Translations under genes and position numbers: made by a program | Assembly (NCBI GenBank): GCA_031771865.1 | Contig: JASISA010000027.1 | Location: 682,001 to 746,000 of the forward strand | Source: Nothophaeocryptopus gaeumannii | Lineage: Eukaryota > Ascomycota > Dothideomycetes > Mycosphaerellales > Mycosphaerellaceae | Direction of reading: 5' to 3' | Length of the DNA: 64,000 nt | The notes under the pieces: model-generated | What the model saw: only the letters and a program-made list of their open reading frames with translations | Told to the model about the DNA's origin: nothing | Database searches by the model: none | Part shown: positions 51,790 to 61,220 of the stretch, piece by piece | Numbering within the stretch: position 1 is the stretch's first letter | How the letters are laid out: the number at the start of each line of letters is the position of its first letter

Positions 51790-52590
51790 ATGAGGCTCCG
51801 TCCACTTGTTTCCTGGCATTGGCATACGTCCTGTTTCCGCTCAGCCGACACATTCACTGCCACCGCCGGACGCGTTGGCCTATTACAACAATGCATCAAC
51901 ATTCGAGCTTTTCATGACACGGGCAAACGCCCAGCTAAGTCTTACTGGACTGAGCGAGAAGACAAAATATTGCTGGATATGCATGTCAATGGCGCGACCT
52001 GTAGGGCCATAGCAGCAGAATTGGGATCTCGAACCACGAACTCAGCCTACAGTCGACTCGTTCTGCTCAAGCGAAAGGGCCTTTGCCCGACCCATGAACA
52101 TCCAGTCAACAGGCGCCGCCCATTTACGAAGCTTGAGGACGAATTGCTATTGAGCATGCGCGAGGCGAATCGTCCATGGAACCTGATTTTGAAAGCAACG
52201 CCCGTTCCTCGCACTTATGGCTCTCTACTATCGAGACTCGCATTTTTGAAGCGACGGCCCGATCCGGACCGTAGCCGACATAGACCAAAACGTACATGGT
52301 CTGAAAGGGAGAGTGAGGAGCTCCTGCGTCTGCGCAAAGAAGAGCTGCTCGACTGGGAAGCCATCGCCGAGAAGATGCCTGGAAGGCGCGGCTCTGCAGC
52401 TCGGAATCAATATTACCGGCTGACCGTTCGGGACTTTCGCAACAAGATTAAGCTCACTGAAGAAGAGCAGGATCGGATCCTCAAATTACGTGCCGCTGGT
52501 CAGACCTTTGCGGCTATTGCAAAGGCCATCGGAAGATCACAGACTGCAGTGCATGTCGTATACCACGAGACTGTTGCCCAGAGGGGCTGA
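51790..52590 (+). CDS. Four-repeat Myb/SANT protein, copy B (intact)
   Basis: From the Met at 51790 the frame gives 266 residues. The first 45 residues are rich in Arg, Ser and Thr, lack acidic residues early on, and end with RAFHDTGKR, similar to a mitochondrial presequence and to the leader of copy A. Four SANT-like repeats follow: YWTEREDKILLDMHVNGATC, FTKLEDELLLSMREANRPW, TWSERESEELLRLRKEELLD and LTEEEQDRILKLRAAGQTF, each followed by a GR-containing third helix. An earlier in-frame Met at 51637 overlaps the HOM2 promoter and is less likely. Function is unknown. It is the only uninterrupted copy of the three. Confidence 0.78.
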   Translation: MRLRPLVSWHWHTSCFRSADTFTATAGRVGLLQQCINIRAFHDTGKRPAKSYWTEREDKILLDMHVNGATCRAIAAELGSRTTNSAYSRLVLLKRKGLCPTHEHPVNRRRPFTKLEDELLLSMREANRPWNLILKATPVPRTYGSLLSRLAFLKRRPDPDRSRHRPKRTWSERESEELLRLRKEELLDWEAIAEKMPGRRGSAARNQYYRLTVRDFRNKIKLTEEEQDRILKLRAAGQTFAAIAKAIGRSQTAVHVVYHETVAQRG

Positions 52591-53152
52591 GAATCCCGAC
52601 GCCTCCAAGACGGGGTCACTGGAGAGCGTAATGATATCCGCAACCTGTTCGAGAAATTTTGCCCCTGGAGCACATGGACGCTATCGCAAAATAAAGCATG
52701 CCTTTGACGGGACGGCTTCGCCTGGGGTCCATGTGTTCAAGTCATGGTAAGTCTAGTTGCATACGCCGAGCTTAATCACGGAATGCTGCTTGTATCCAGT
52801 GGTTTCGCTGGATCATCCGTGACGTCCAAGCTACTCTTTTGCCTCACCGCGACAAGCTATCCTTATCCTGTCTATCTCCAAAGACATCGCTCGATCATGC
52901 TTGTGGGGAACTCTATCGAATTACAGAAGCTTTTCATGGAATGTTTGGTAGAGATGAAGTCTCCTCAAGGAGTCAACTGGACACCACCGCAATCGCCAAT
53001 TTACGTATGAATTCCATTGCAAAGGGCGAGTTCGGCTCGCAAATACCACAACAACACCGTTTCTAGGATGTCGATCTCTTGCGAAACTCGCGACGATCAC
53101 GACCAGCGGGGCTTTCCCTCTGCTGCCAATATCTCTGCGCCTTCACGCACAT

Positions 53153-53389
53153 TTGCTGAAGAATGAAAGTTTAGAGGGACCGATCGAAGCTCTGGAGAAG
53201 AAAGCGGAAGAGAGGGAGGCAAAGACGGAAGAGAGAGAGTATGGGCTTATATTGGCTGATCGTCAGATCAAGGAGCTGCAAAGGAAAGTGAAGAAGACAG
53301 CGGTTGGAATTGCGAGTTTGGAAATGGCAATTGAGATGGCGCGAGTAGTGAATGAGGTCTATGGCAGGAGTGGGACGAGAAGGCGCTGA
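53153..53389 (+). CDS. Possible small coiled-coil protein
   Basis: A 78-codon frame is almost entirely heptad-like (PIEALEKKAEEREAKTEERE, then DRQIKELQRKVKKTAVGIAS). It could be an exon of a larger gene or a remnant. No splice partner is evident; the coding call rests on composition only. Confidence 0.3.
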   Translation: MLKNESLEGPIEALEKKAEEREAKTEEREYGLILADRQIKELQRKVKKTAVGIASLEMAIEMARVVNEVYGRSGTRRR

Positions 53390-53462
53390 GTGAGCGGTAT
53401 GGTGCCAAGAGTGAAAGTTTGGCTGTCCTCAAAGTCAAAAGTTTCTCGCCACCGCTCCTACG

Positions 53463-53470
53463 TATATAAG
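53463..53470 (+). promoter_or_regulatory. TATA-like box
   Basis: TATATAAG within CCTACGTATATAAGCACG, 133 bases before the ATG at 53596. Confidence 0.35.
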
Positions 53471-53595
53471 CACGACAGAGTCGGAGCGGAACTCAGTGTG
53501 ACGCCACAGAGTAACGACAGACAGTGCAGGCCATCGACTCCTTTATTGGATGAGAAAATCGCCTTCCAGAACGCCACTTCATATCGTCTCTCGAC

Positions 53596-53850
53596 ATGAC
53601 CATCCACTCTATCGAGCAACGCCCGCAAACCCAACAACTTCCAACAGCCACCGCTGAATTCCCTCATCCTCGACTCACTTTCTCTGACATCGAATAAAGA
53701 ATCCGTCAATCTCAGCAAGAAGCTAATAAGAATCTCGAAGCTGCGATTGCGGCGTTCGATCCAAGGATGGAGGCGAGGATCTCGGTGCTGGAGGCACAGG
53801 TAGATGAGCTGACACAAGAGATGAAGAAAGAAACCCGAGCTCACAAATGA
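53596..53850 (+). pseudogene. Small coiled-coil gene with an in-frame stop
   Basis: The ATG at 53596 opens a frame with a Pro/Gln-rich start, a TAA at 53695-53697, then IRQSQQEANKNLEAAIAAFD and SVLEAQVDELTQEMKKETRA in the same frame to a TGA at 53848-53850. A TATATAAG box lies 133 bases upstream. The pattern fits a once-expressed short coiled-coil protein with one nonsense change. An intron spanning the TAA is not apparent. Confidence 0.35.
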
Positions 53851-54411
53851 GGTCAATGAGCGAATGATGATATTCGAAAGGAAGCTGAACTATTCTTCGA
53901 CCATTCGCTCTTGTCTTATATTCTCCCTCGTCGCAGAGACAGTTATTGCTGAACGAACTACAAACGATGACTGGCAGCGACGACCAAAATGAGGACGCAT
54001 TCCATAAGAGTCGCCAACGCATGTTGTGGGAAAGTGTCACTTACGAACAACGTTCCTAAGCCCTACATCTCAACATTCTCACCGAGCCTTAGAGTTCGCA
54101 CACTCTTCGTCTCTTCTTGCTCAACTCTTGCCCCAGATCCTCTCCACAGATCGACATGTCTGTCGTCCGGATAGAGTTTGACTAGAACCGAACGTGCGGG
54201 GCTCCATGTGATAGCCGCGATATGAGCGGTTCTGATGTCGCGGCCAACTTGCCCTGTGAGACGATCAATACTCCATAGTCATGATGAAGGATTACAGGAG
54301 TCAGCTCTCGGGTACTTTGCGTGAAGAAGTCAAATTCACCTTCGATATGAGTCGTTCTTTCTTCCATCTCACTCCCTCCACCCCTCACGACCGCCCATTC
54401 CCGCCAGCAAC

Positions 54412-56154
54412 ATGAAGAACCCACTCCGCCCCAACAGGACACGAGATCCTGAAACTGCAGATGCTCTCGCCAAACACCGCTCCCTCAATACGTACAACAT
54501 CTCCGTCCTCATCTTCCTCTGTCTCGGCTCAATAACCTACGGCTACTCTGCAGCTGTGATAGGCTCCACCCTCGGCCAACCCCAATTCCTACAGTATTCC
54601 CAACTCAACACCCGCCCAAATGGAACAAGTCTCATATCCACCATGAACGGCCTCTACCAAGCCGGCGGCGTCATCGGAGCCCTCTGCCTCCCCTGGTTCG
54701 CAGATCGTTTCGGTCGAAAATGGGCATGTGCCATCGCGGCGTGCATACAGATCATCTCCGGCGCGATCATGTGCGGATCCGTGAATGTGGGAATGTTCAT
54801 CGCATTCCGCTTCTTCGCAGGTTTCAGTGCGTTCATGTTACTCGCCGCCATTCCTCTCCTCATGAACGAGATCGTGCCCGTACATCTCCGAGGGGCTCTG
54901 GTGGATTTACACGGGGCATTTTTGAATTTGGAATATTGTATCCAAGGATGGTTTGGATTCGGGATATTCTTCTGGCATGGAGGGAGTAATACCTGGAGAC
55001 CTACAGTCGGGTTATCGTGTGCGTGGCCGTTGATGTTGTTGATTGGATTGCCGTTTATGCCGGAGAGTCCGCGATGGTTGTGTTTGAAAGGGAGGGAGGA
55101 GGAAGCGGAGAGGATTTTGGTTAGGTTGCATAAATCGAAAGAGGATCCGGAGCATGAGGCTGCGGCGGCGGAGTTCTATCAGATCAAGAAGCAGATTGCG
55201 ATTGATAAGACATTGGGTAATTCTTGGGTCGAGATGTTTCGGGAGCCGAGTTATAGGAAGAGGGCTTTGTTGACGATGGGGACGACGGGGTTTATACAGT
55301 GTTCGGGACCGCTTGTAATCAACAACTATGGGCCTTCGTTGTACAAGCAGCTTGGGTTTAGCTCGACGAAGCAACTGCTGTACCCGGCGGCGTGGCTGAC
55401 CTTTGCAGTGGGGACGAATGCCATGGGCATGCTGTTCGTCGATCGCTTCCCTCGTCCAGCATATATGTCAATCGGCATTTTCGGGTGCGAGGCCTGTTTG
55501 ATCATAGAGGCAGCATTGGTGGCGACTTTTGTGCCTTCCAACAATCAAGCTGCATTGCAGGCAGCGGTGAGTTGGTCCGGTCGACAAAGGAATGGTAGTC
55601 TGAGAGAGGTGCTGACCACTGCTTCTTGTGTCCAGGTGGCGATGTTCTTCATCTTCCAGATCTTCTATGGTGGCATGCTAGACGGAACGCAGTTCAGCTA
55701 CATTGGTGAGCTGTTCCCGACGCATGTCCGCTCCAAGGGTGAGTTGAACGGAGGTACATACAGCGAAATGACTGATGATCAGGTTAGGTGTGTGCCTCGG
55801 TGTTGCAATGATCTCCCTCACGAACGTCGTCTGGCTTCAGGCCGCTCCGACCGCGTTTGCCAACATTGGTTGGGTAAGTCAAGAGTACGTGAAAGACTAC
55901 ATCCGTGCTGATTGTAGATACAGAGGTACTACCTCGTCTTCATTTGCACCGGCACAGTGGGAGGCCTCATCATCTGGATCTTCTTCCCGGATACCAGTCA
56001 CAGACCGCTTGAGGAGATTGCTGAGATCTTTGGCGACAAAGAAGAAGTGGCAATCTACCAGCGAGAGTTCCAGTACAATACGCGTACGCACAATATTGTC
56101 GAGAATGATGGTGGCAGCGAGAAGGCCGCGGAGGATGTTAAGCACGTGAAGTGA
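54412..56154 (+). CDS. MFS sugar transporter
   Basis: Four exons (54412-55566, 55636-55738, 55788-55873, 55918-56154) encode 526 residues. The first intron is 69 bases and stop-free, so unspliced reading would stay in frame but insert 23 non-family residues. The sugar-porter signatures are present: ADRFGRKWA (loop 2-3), PESPRWLCLKGREEEAERIL after helix 6, and FPDTSHRPLEEIAEIFGDKE after helix 12. About 12 hydrophobic spans can be counted. Closest in pattern to the fungal hexose/lactose-permease group; substrate unknown. Plasma membrane is expected. The gene is intact. Confidence 0.92.
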
Positions 56155-56407
56155 TCAGTCCTCTATTGATTGGAACCGGATAGGCGATGAATTCGCGAGA
56201 GTCACTGCGCTGAAGAACACGGCAGTGGCTCCTAACTAGCATGATGGCTCCTTCCAAAGGCCCTTCAAGCGTAGAATCCTGAAGCTGGGCCCTGACAGCA
56301 CCTTCACAGTACAGGCAGAGCGTCCCGAGACGCCGGGCGAACAATTTGCAGCGATTGATGGGTCGTTGTTCCGCCCTGCGTAGACATTAATTGACTCGCG
56401 ACTAGAT

Positions 56408-57269
56408 TCAAGCTCCCCGATCAGCATCGGTTTTCAATGCATCATGCCAGACCACCGACCCGTCAGGCCGTACTGACGCTTTGTATTTCCAGGCACGGCT
56501 GTACATGGTCATCAGATTCACGGCTTTCCGTCCCGGCAGCTCCGCAGCGATATCTTTCCAGGACCGCGAGGATGCGCGCATCCTCATGACCATCTCCACT
56601 TCGGTCTTCAATAGAAGGCGGGAGCGAGGCTTCGCTTGTTGTCTGTGGCTATCGTATGCATTCCTCAAGGAGTTATGTGATCTCTCCGGAAAATGCGTTC
56701 GAATCTCAGCCCATTCCAGTCCGCGCTCGCAAAGCTCCTTCAACATATCAACTTCTTCAGTTGTCCATGGCTTTCTGCACCGAATTGTATTGGGAGTCCA
56801 CTTCGGACCAAGCGAGTTCTGGAGTGAGTGGACAGGGCGGTCAGGAAATTGCTTCTGAATGCTTGCCCACGTCGAGCCCCGATCCTTCATTTGCCTTATC
56901 TTCTCTATATCCTCCATTCTGAAACGCGCGCTATACATACGCGGCTTGATTCCCCGAGACCGCCTGAGCGTGCACTTCTTATGATTTACGGACTGGATTG
57001 ACCGGTTGAGAGCTTGTGCCATGTCGGCGTGAGACAGCCCTTGTTCCACCATAGTCTGTAATTGCTCGAGTTTCCTCAGGCGTCCAGACCCGGTATCTGC
57101 CAAGAGTCCCGGCACCAGAGAAGAAAAGACCGCCAAGCTTTCGGAACGGCAATGACCTGCATGCCTTCTGTAAGGCTTCAAAACCAGATGCTGATGCATT
57201 CGAGCCATGGAAGACGGCCTTGTGTGGCCTCGTTGACGGCCTGAGCCAGGATAGTAAATGCGACATCAT
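56408..57269 (-). pseudogene. Four-repeat Myb/SANT protein, copy C, frameshifted
   Basis: The start at 57269 (MMSHLLSWLRPSTRPHKAVF) opens a basic leader of about 55 residues. It leads into repeat 1, VWTPEETRAI, where the frame goes out. The rest of repeat 1, TMVEQGLSHADMAQALNRSI, continues in the next frame. Repeats 2 to 4 follow: FRMEDIEKIRQMKDRGSTW, PWTTEEVDMLKELCERGLEW and LLKTEVEMVMRMRASSRSW. The interval of 862 bases is one more than a multiple of three, consistent with a single extra base near 57045-57070. The same architecture and length as the copies at 1169-1979 and 51790-52590. Confidence 0.75.
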
Positions 57270-58115
57270 TCGCAGCCCATTGCAGCAACTAATATTGGAT
57301 CGAAGGTCTTAAAGCGCCGTGAATGGCTCGAATCAGGTTCGATACGACACTGTGTCTGCAAATGATGTCAATGTCGATGTCGAGGCCGATCGTGTCAAGA
57401 ACGCGTCTGGATGTTTCCTTTCGCGTTCCTGATGTCGGGATATCGGCAGCCGAAAGCACTGGCCACTCAAGTGCCAAGACATTTCTCCCCCGCCCTCTCT
57501 CCTGCAATAGATCTCCGGCTGTCCTGACGACTCCATCCATCGCAGAAACATCCAACATCCTATTTTGCTTACAAGGCCTGCCAAAACAGGTCACCCTGCC
57601 TCTTCCCGAAAAGATCACCGTCCTTTGCGTGCAGTGACGCACTCGGATCCTTCTGCGAAGCCGAGCCTCCAGGGCGCCAACCTACTCAGCCAGCAGCGAA
57701 TCCTTCAGCGAGACCGAGCCGTGCGAGACCGAGTGCTAAAGACAAAGAATCAAGGCAGTTCATTGGCTCTATTAGACTGTTCACATAGCTATTCGGTCTC
57801 GGGGCCCATTGTGTTGTTATTTTCGATGCTGGCGACGAGAGCTGCTCCATTGCTATGTCTACAATGACGAAGAGGCTGTGTTCCTTCAAGTAGGAAAACG
57901 GGTTGCAGGAGAATGGAATAAGTATGGGTTGATTCTTGGTTCTTTGAGATTTTGATCATCACACAACAACCCAGGCATTCAAACAGTCGTAACAGCACAA
58001 CACCAAAGCAACCCATCTTCAATACAATAACCAACACCAGCACAAGACGACCTCAGATCTACCAAAACCAACCCAAGCAAACTACCACCAATCACCGCAT
58101 TCTCAACAATTCAAA
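57270..58115. other. Intergenic stretch
   Basis: No supportable gene. From about 57950 the sequence is very rich in CAA and ACC, a typical long 5' leader of a well expressed fungal gene, leading to the ATG at 58116. Confidence 0.4.
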
Positions 58116-58466
58116 ATGGGTCTCCTCAAATCCGGCATCAAATGGGGTGGAATCGCGTACATAGCCCACGAAGCCGGCAAAACCATCACAGGCATGACTC
58201 CCTCCGGCAAACAAGCCTACGCCAACAACACCACCTCGTACACAAACACTTCCTCAAACTTCCCTGGCGCCAACAACCAGCAACGAGGCTTTGAGCAGCC
58301 GCCCACATACCAAGATGCTACGGGATATGTGCATCAAGCGTATTGTAATGGACAGTGCGGACACAAATGCAATGGCATTGAGCAGAATGTGATCAGGAAC
58401 GGGGGTGGGGAGGCGGATGTGTACTACGGACAGCAGGGGCAGCAGAAGGGTGTGCAGAAGATCTAG
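58116..58466 (+). CDS. Small Cys-containing protein of unknown function
   Basis: A single exon encodes 116 residues. The start MGLLKSGIKWGGIAYIAHEA contains a mildly hydrophobic helix. The middle is Asn/Thr/Ser-rich, with a PPTYQD motif of the PPxY class that can bind WW domains. A Cys cluster CNGQCGHKCNG follows, and the tail is Gln/Gly-rich. The ATG context (TTCAAAATGGG) and CAA-rich leader support expression. No family name is recognised; membrane association is an inference. Confidence 0.7.
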   Translation: MGLLKSGIKWGGIAYIAHEAGKTITGMTPSGKQAYANNTTSYTNTSSNFPGANNQQRGFEQPPTYQDATGYVHQAYCNGQCGHKCNGIEQNVIRNGGGEADVYYGQQGQQKGVQKI

Positions 58467-58810
58467 TTGATCCTTGAAAGAGTATTTGTTGGAAGGAGAG
58501 AGAGCGTGGCTCCGTTATTAGAGCAGTGTTTTGAGAATTTACATGGAGTCTGGGGGTGTAGCACAGATCTGCTTTGGACTGAATTTACAATCGATACTGC
58601 CATCTGAAATTATTGCTCATTCCAGTGTGTACACTTGGAAAATGGAGTAGCTCTCCAACATTGCAGTCTCACTTGTGCACAGGTAGTATCGCGAGTCATC
58701 TAAGGCCCAACAACAGTGGTGGGCAAGACTCGCGTCCTCCTCGGTCTTCTTCCGCATTCTGCTCTATCCGCCCCGCGTGTCTTGTCTGGTCAATCCACGA
58801 TCCGCTATCA
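58467..58810. other. Intergenic stretch
   Basis: 3' flanks of the small Cys protein (plus strand) and of the 2EXR-type gene (minus strand). No gene seen. Confidence 0.4.
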
Positions 58811-58813
58811 TCT

Positions 58814-59732
58814 TCAGACTCCGTTGAGATCGCTTGATTCATCGAGATCGTAGTCTTCCGCGTATTGCGTACCGTTAATCTTCATCCTCGTCAACCACCC
58901 TCTGAAGCTCGTCATGGACATTGCCGTGCTCGTCCTCGTCCTCGGCCTCATCTTCATCTTCATCGCTTTCGTCCTCCTCGCCTTAGGACTCATCATCGCC
59001 ATGCCGCATCATGTACTCCGCGTCCCTCCGCAGAAGCTTGTCAATCTCCTTGACCTAAGGCAGCTCGTCCTCCGACATGCCATACCACTTATAGTCGCGG
59101 TACAAGAGATTGAGGATCTTCTGGATGGCGCGAGGGTGCAGGCCCGGCTGATGCTTGCGGTCCATGATCTCGTGAAGCAGCTTTGGAAGAGGACTCCCTT
59201 TGCTGATGAAGTACGTTGAATCAGGATACTCTACTCCGTCTAATCCTCGATCGTATTCATCCCAGTTGGTGCCCAGCAAAGCGCAGAGGGATTTCTTCTG
59301 AATATTCTGCTGCAGGACGAGGATGAAGTCGGCGTCCTTCCATAGCCGTCCTACAATCCGCAGATTGGTGATGTGGCGCAGTTTATCATATCCGATGGCC
59401 TCGATCCAGTGGACACCTCGTGGCCGGGGAACATAGCAACATGCTTTTTTCGACATCGACACCGGGACGGACATCTCATATTCGCAGTCGGAATGGATGT
59501 ACACACGGAATCGGTTGAGTGCATAGTAGAGAGGTAGAGACTCCTGGCGAATCTGACGACAAGTCTTCGTGAGACTGGGCTGATGCTGCGATTGACAGGG
59601 ATCAATTGTCTGACTATCCGTAACAATGTACTCATAGATGCGGTTTCTCAGTTCCGCTGGTAAGTCGAGCAGATAGCAAGGCGCACCAATGTTGGCAGCT
59701 TGACCAGCAAGAGCAGGGGCAGTGCTGGCCAT
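58814..59732 (-). pseudogene. 2EXR/F-box-like protein with decayed C-terminus
   Basis: From 59732 the minus strand encodes 225 residues. The N-terminal motif LLDLPAELRNRIYEYIVTDS and the later CRQIRQESLPLYYALNRFRV define the 2EXR/F-box-like family that is greatly expanded in filamentous fungi. The frame stops at a TAG at 59055-59057, but coding-like sequence continues in the same frame (VKEIDKLLRRDAEYMMRHGD, then a strongly acidic EEDESDEDEDEAEDEDEHGN), broken by TAA at 58983-58985 and 58875-58877. Either the tail has decayed while the domain survives, or the whole gene is dead. A paralogue lies 0.5 kb upstream. Confidence 0.7.
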
Positions 59733-60149
59733 GGTGAAGTGAGTCTAAGACGTGATGGTAAATTTCTTCGGTCCAGATGCTAATAGCTGTGCTAGTCAAC
59801 TGCTTGTAACAGATGGGAGTTGGCTGTTTGGGGGTGGAGAGAAGAGGGAAGGCAGTTGTAGAGCAGAATGCGATGGGCATACCCTCCGCAAGCACTCACT
59901 TGCCGACACACAACACTTCATCAGGCACAGTTTAGTGGTGAAGGATGTTTTCGGACAATGTCGTTTTTAATAAAAGTGTCTCTTTGTCATGATTCAGAGC
60001 CTCAAAGCCGATTATGTCGCACGGAGCATTGCCGCCACGCGGATCTCGCTCTAGTTAGATGATCGGAGAAAAGTTTTGATGATAGGTTCCTTACCATGCC
60101 GCTTTTGTGGTGGTTCTCGGGCCTGACATTCCTCAGTATCTCCATATCA
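59733..60149. other. Intergenic stretch between the 2EXR paralogues
   Basis: No gene seen. It contains the promoter of the copy that starts at 59732. Confidence 0.4.
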
Positions 60150-60750
60150 TTTGCACGCAACACTCAGAAAGGTAACAATCTTCTTCACTACAAGTGGATG
60201 CAGCCCTGGCTCATACTTTCGATCCATGATTTCTCGTAGCAAGCTGGGCAACATGCTCTCTTCGCCGATAGACCACCCGGGACTATCATACTCCAAGAGC
60301 GTTCACCAGCTGGGAGCCACGGGGTACCCGGCAAAGCCTTCGAGATCTTCTTGTCGACATACTGTTCGAGCTCAATGGCGAATTGGGAGCCGTTCCGGTC
60401 GTGTATATCCACAAACCTGATATGGCGCAGATTGTGACAGCCGATGGCTTCGATGCAGTCGCTGCCGCGGCTCATCTTGACGTGGCAACAAGCTGGGTGC
60501 GTGTCGTTGAAGTTGTCAGTATTCTCGCCGTACTGGCAGCGATAATGGAAGTCGTGAAGGGAAAACTTGTTGAGAGAATACAATGGAGGAAGTGACTCCT
60601 TGTGAATTTGCCGGCGTGTGCGAATAAAGGCTGGTTGACACTGTTGCTCGAAAGGATTGATCTTCTGCTTTTGGATGAGGGTACATTCGTAAAGCTTGTT
60701 CCTGAGCTCCACAGGTAGACCAAGAAAGGGGGCATTCTAGAAGTTGCATG
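60150..60750 (-). pseudogene. Second 2EXR/F-box-like paralogue, broken
   Basis: The minus strand has FLGLPVELRNKLYECTLIQK, TRRQIHKESLPPLYSLNKFS, CHNLRHIRFVDIHDR and an ALPGTPW block in the same order as the paralogue at 59055-59732. An in-frame TAG sits four codons before FLGLPVEL and no start remains. Near 60290 the frame shifts: the family-like end WSIGEESMLPSLLREIMDRK and the following PGLHPLVVKKIVTFL lie in another frame. The gene is clearly dead. Confidence 0.72.
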
Positions 60751-61061
60751 ATAGAACAAGGCTTGAAAGAAGTTTCCACATTGCTGGAATGCCTTCTTCT
60801 CACAGTGATAAGAATTTCGCGTACTCCCAGGTGGTACTGAAGAAGTTGGAAGCCCGGAGGAAGGCCTCGGAGTCAGAGGTCCAGCTGAGATGGCAGACAC
60901 AAGCCTCCGATACGTCAGCTCGCTCTGTTGTTAGAACAGCGCGCCATGATGTAATTGGTATAGCAGCAATGTTGAAGTTGATGCAGGGCAGGATGTTGAT
61001 GTGAAAGTCGACTGAGGTGTCGTGGGGAAATCGCAAAGCTCGCAGAGTCCACGTGACTCTA

Positions 61062-61102
61062 GAGGTTACCCCCACGTAACGCACAGCCGCACGTGACGCA
61101 CA
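61062..61102. repeat. Left terminal inverted repeat of the pogo-type element
   Basis: 41 bases beginning GAGGTTACCCCCACGTAACG, matching the reverse complement of 63153-63193 at 35 of 41 positions. Preceded by TA. Confidence 0.9.
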
Positions 61103-61220
61103 GATCCATCCTTCTATTCACATATCTTTCTGCTCATATAACTCAACAACGGCTGAACCGATTATTACGATATTCAAGGATCTTGTAGAACAAGCTATAG
61201 GCTTTCATTTAAGCTACTTT

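Larger units (their letters stand above)
52591..54411. other. Gene-poor stretch with small coiled-coil frames
   Basis: No large gene. Two small coiled-coil readings (53153-53389 and 53596-53850) are listed separately. A TATA-like box lies at 53463-53470. The last part is the promoter of the sugar transporter. Confidence 0.4.

Noticed and set aside
55567..55635. In-frame 23-residue insertion in the sugar transporter
   Set aside because: It is bounded by a GTGAGT donor and a TCCAG acceptor with an internal CTGAC, and is absent from the family pattern; it is an intron of a length divisible by three.
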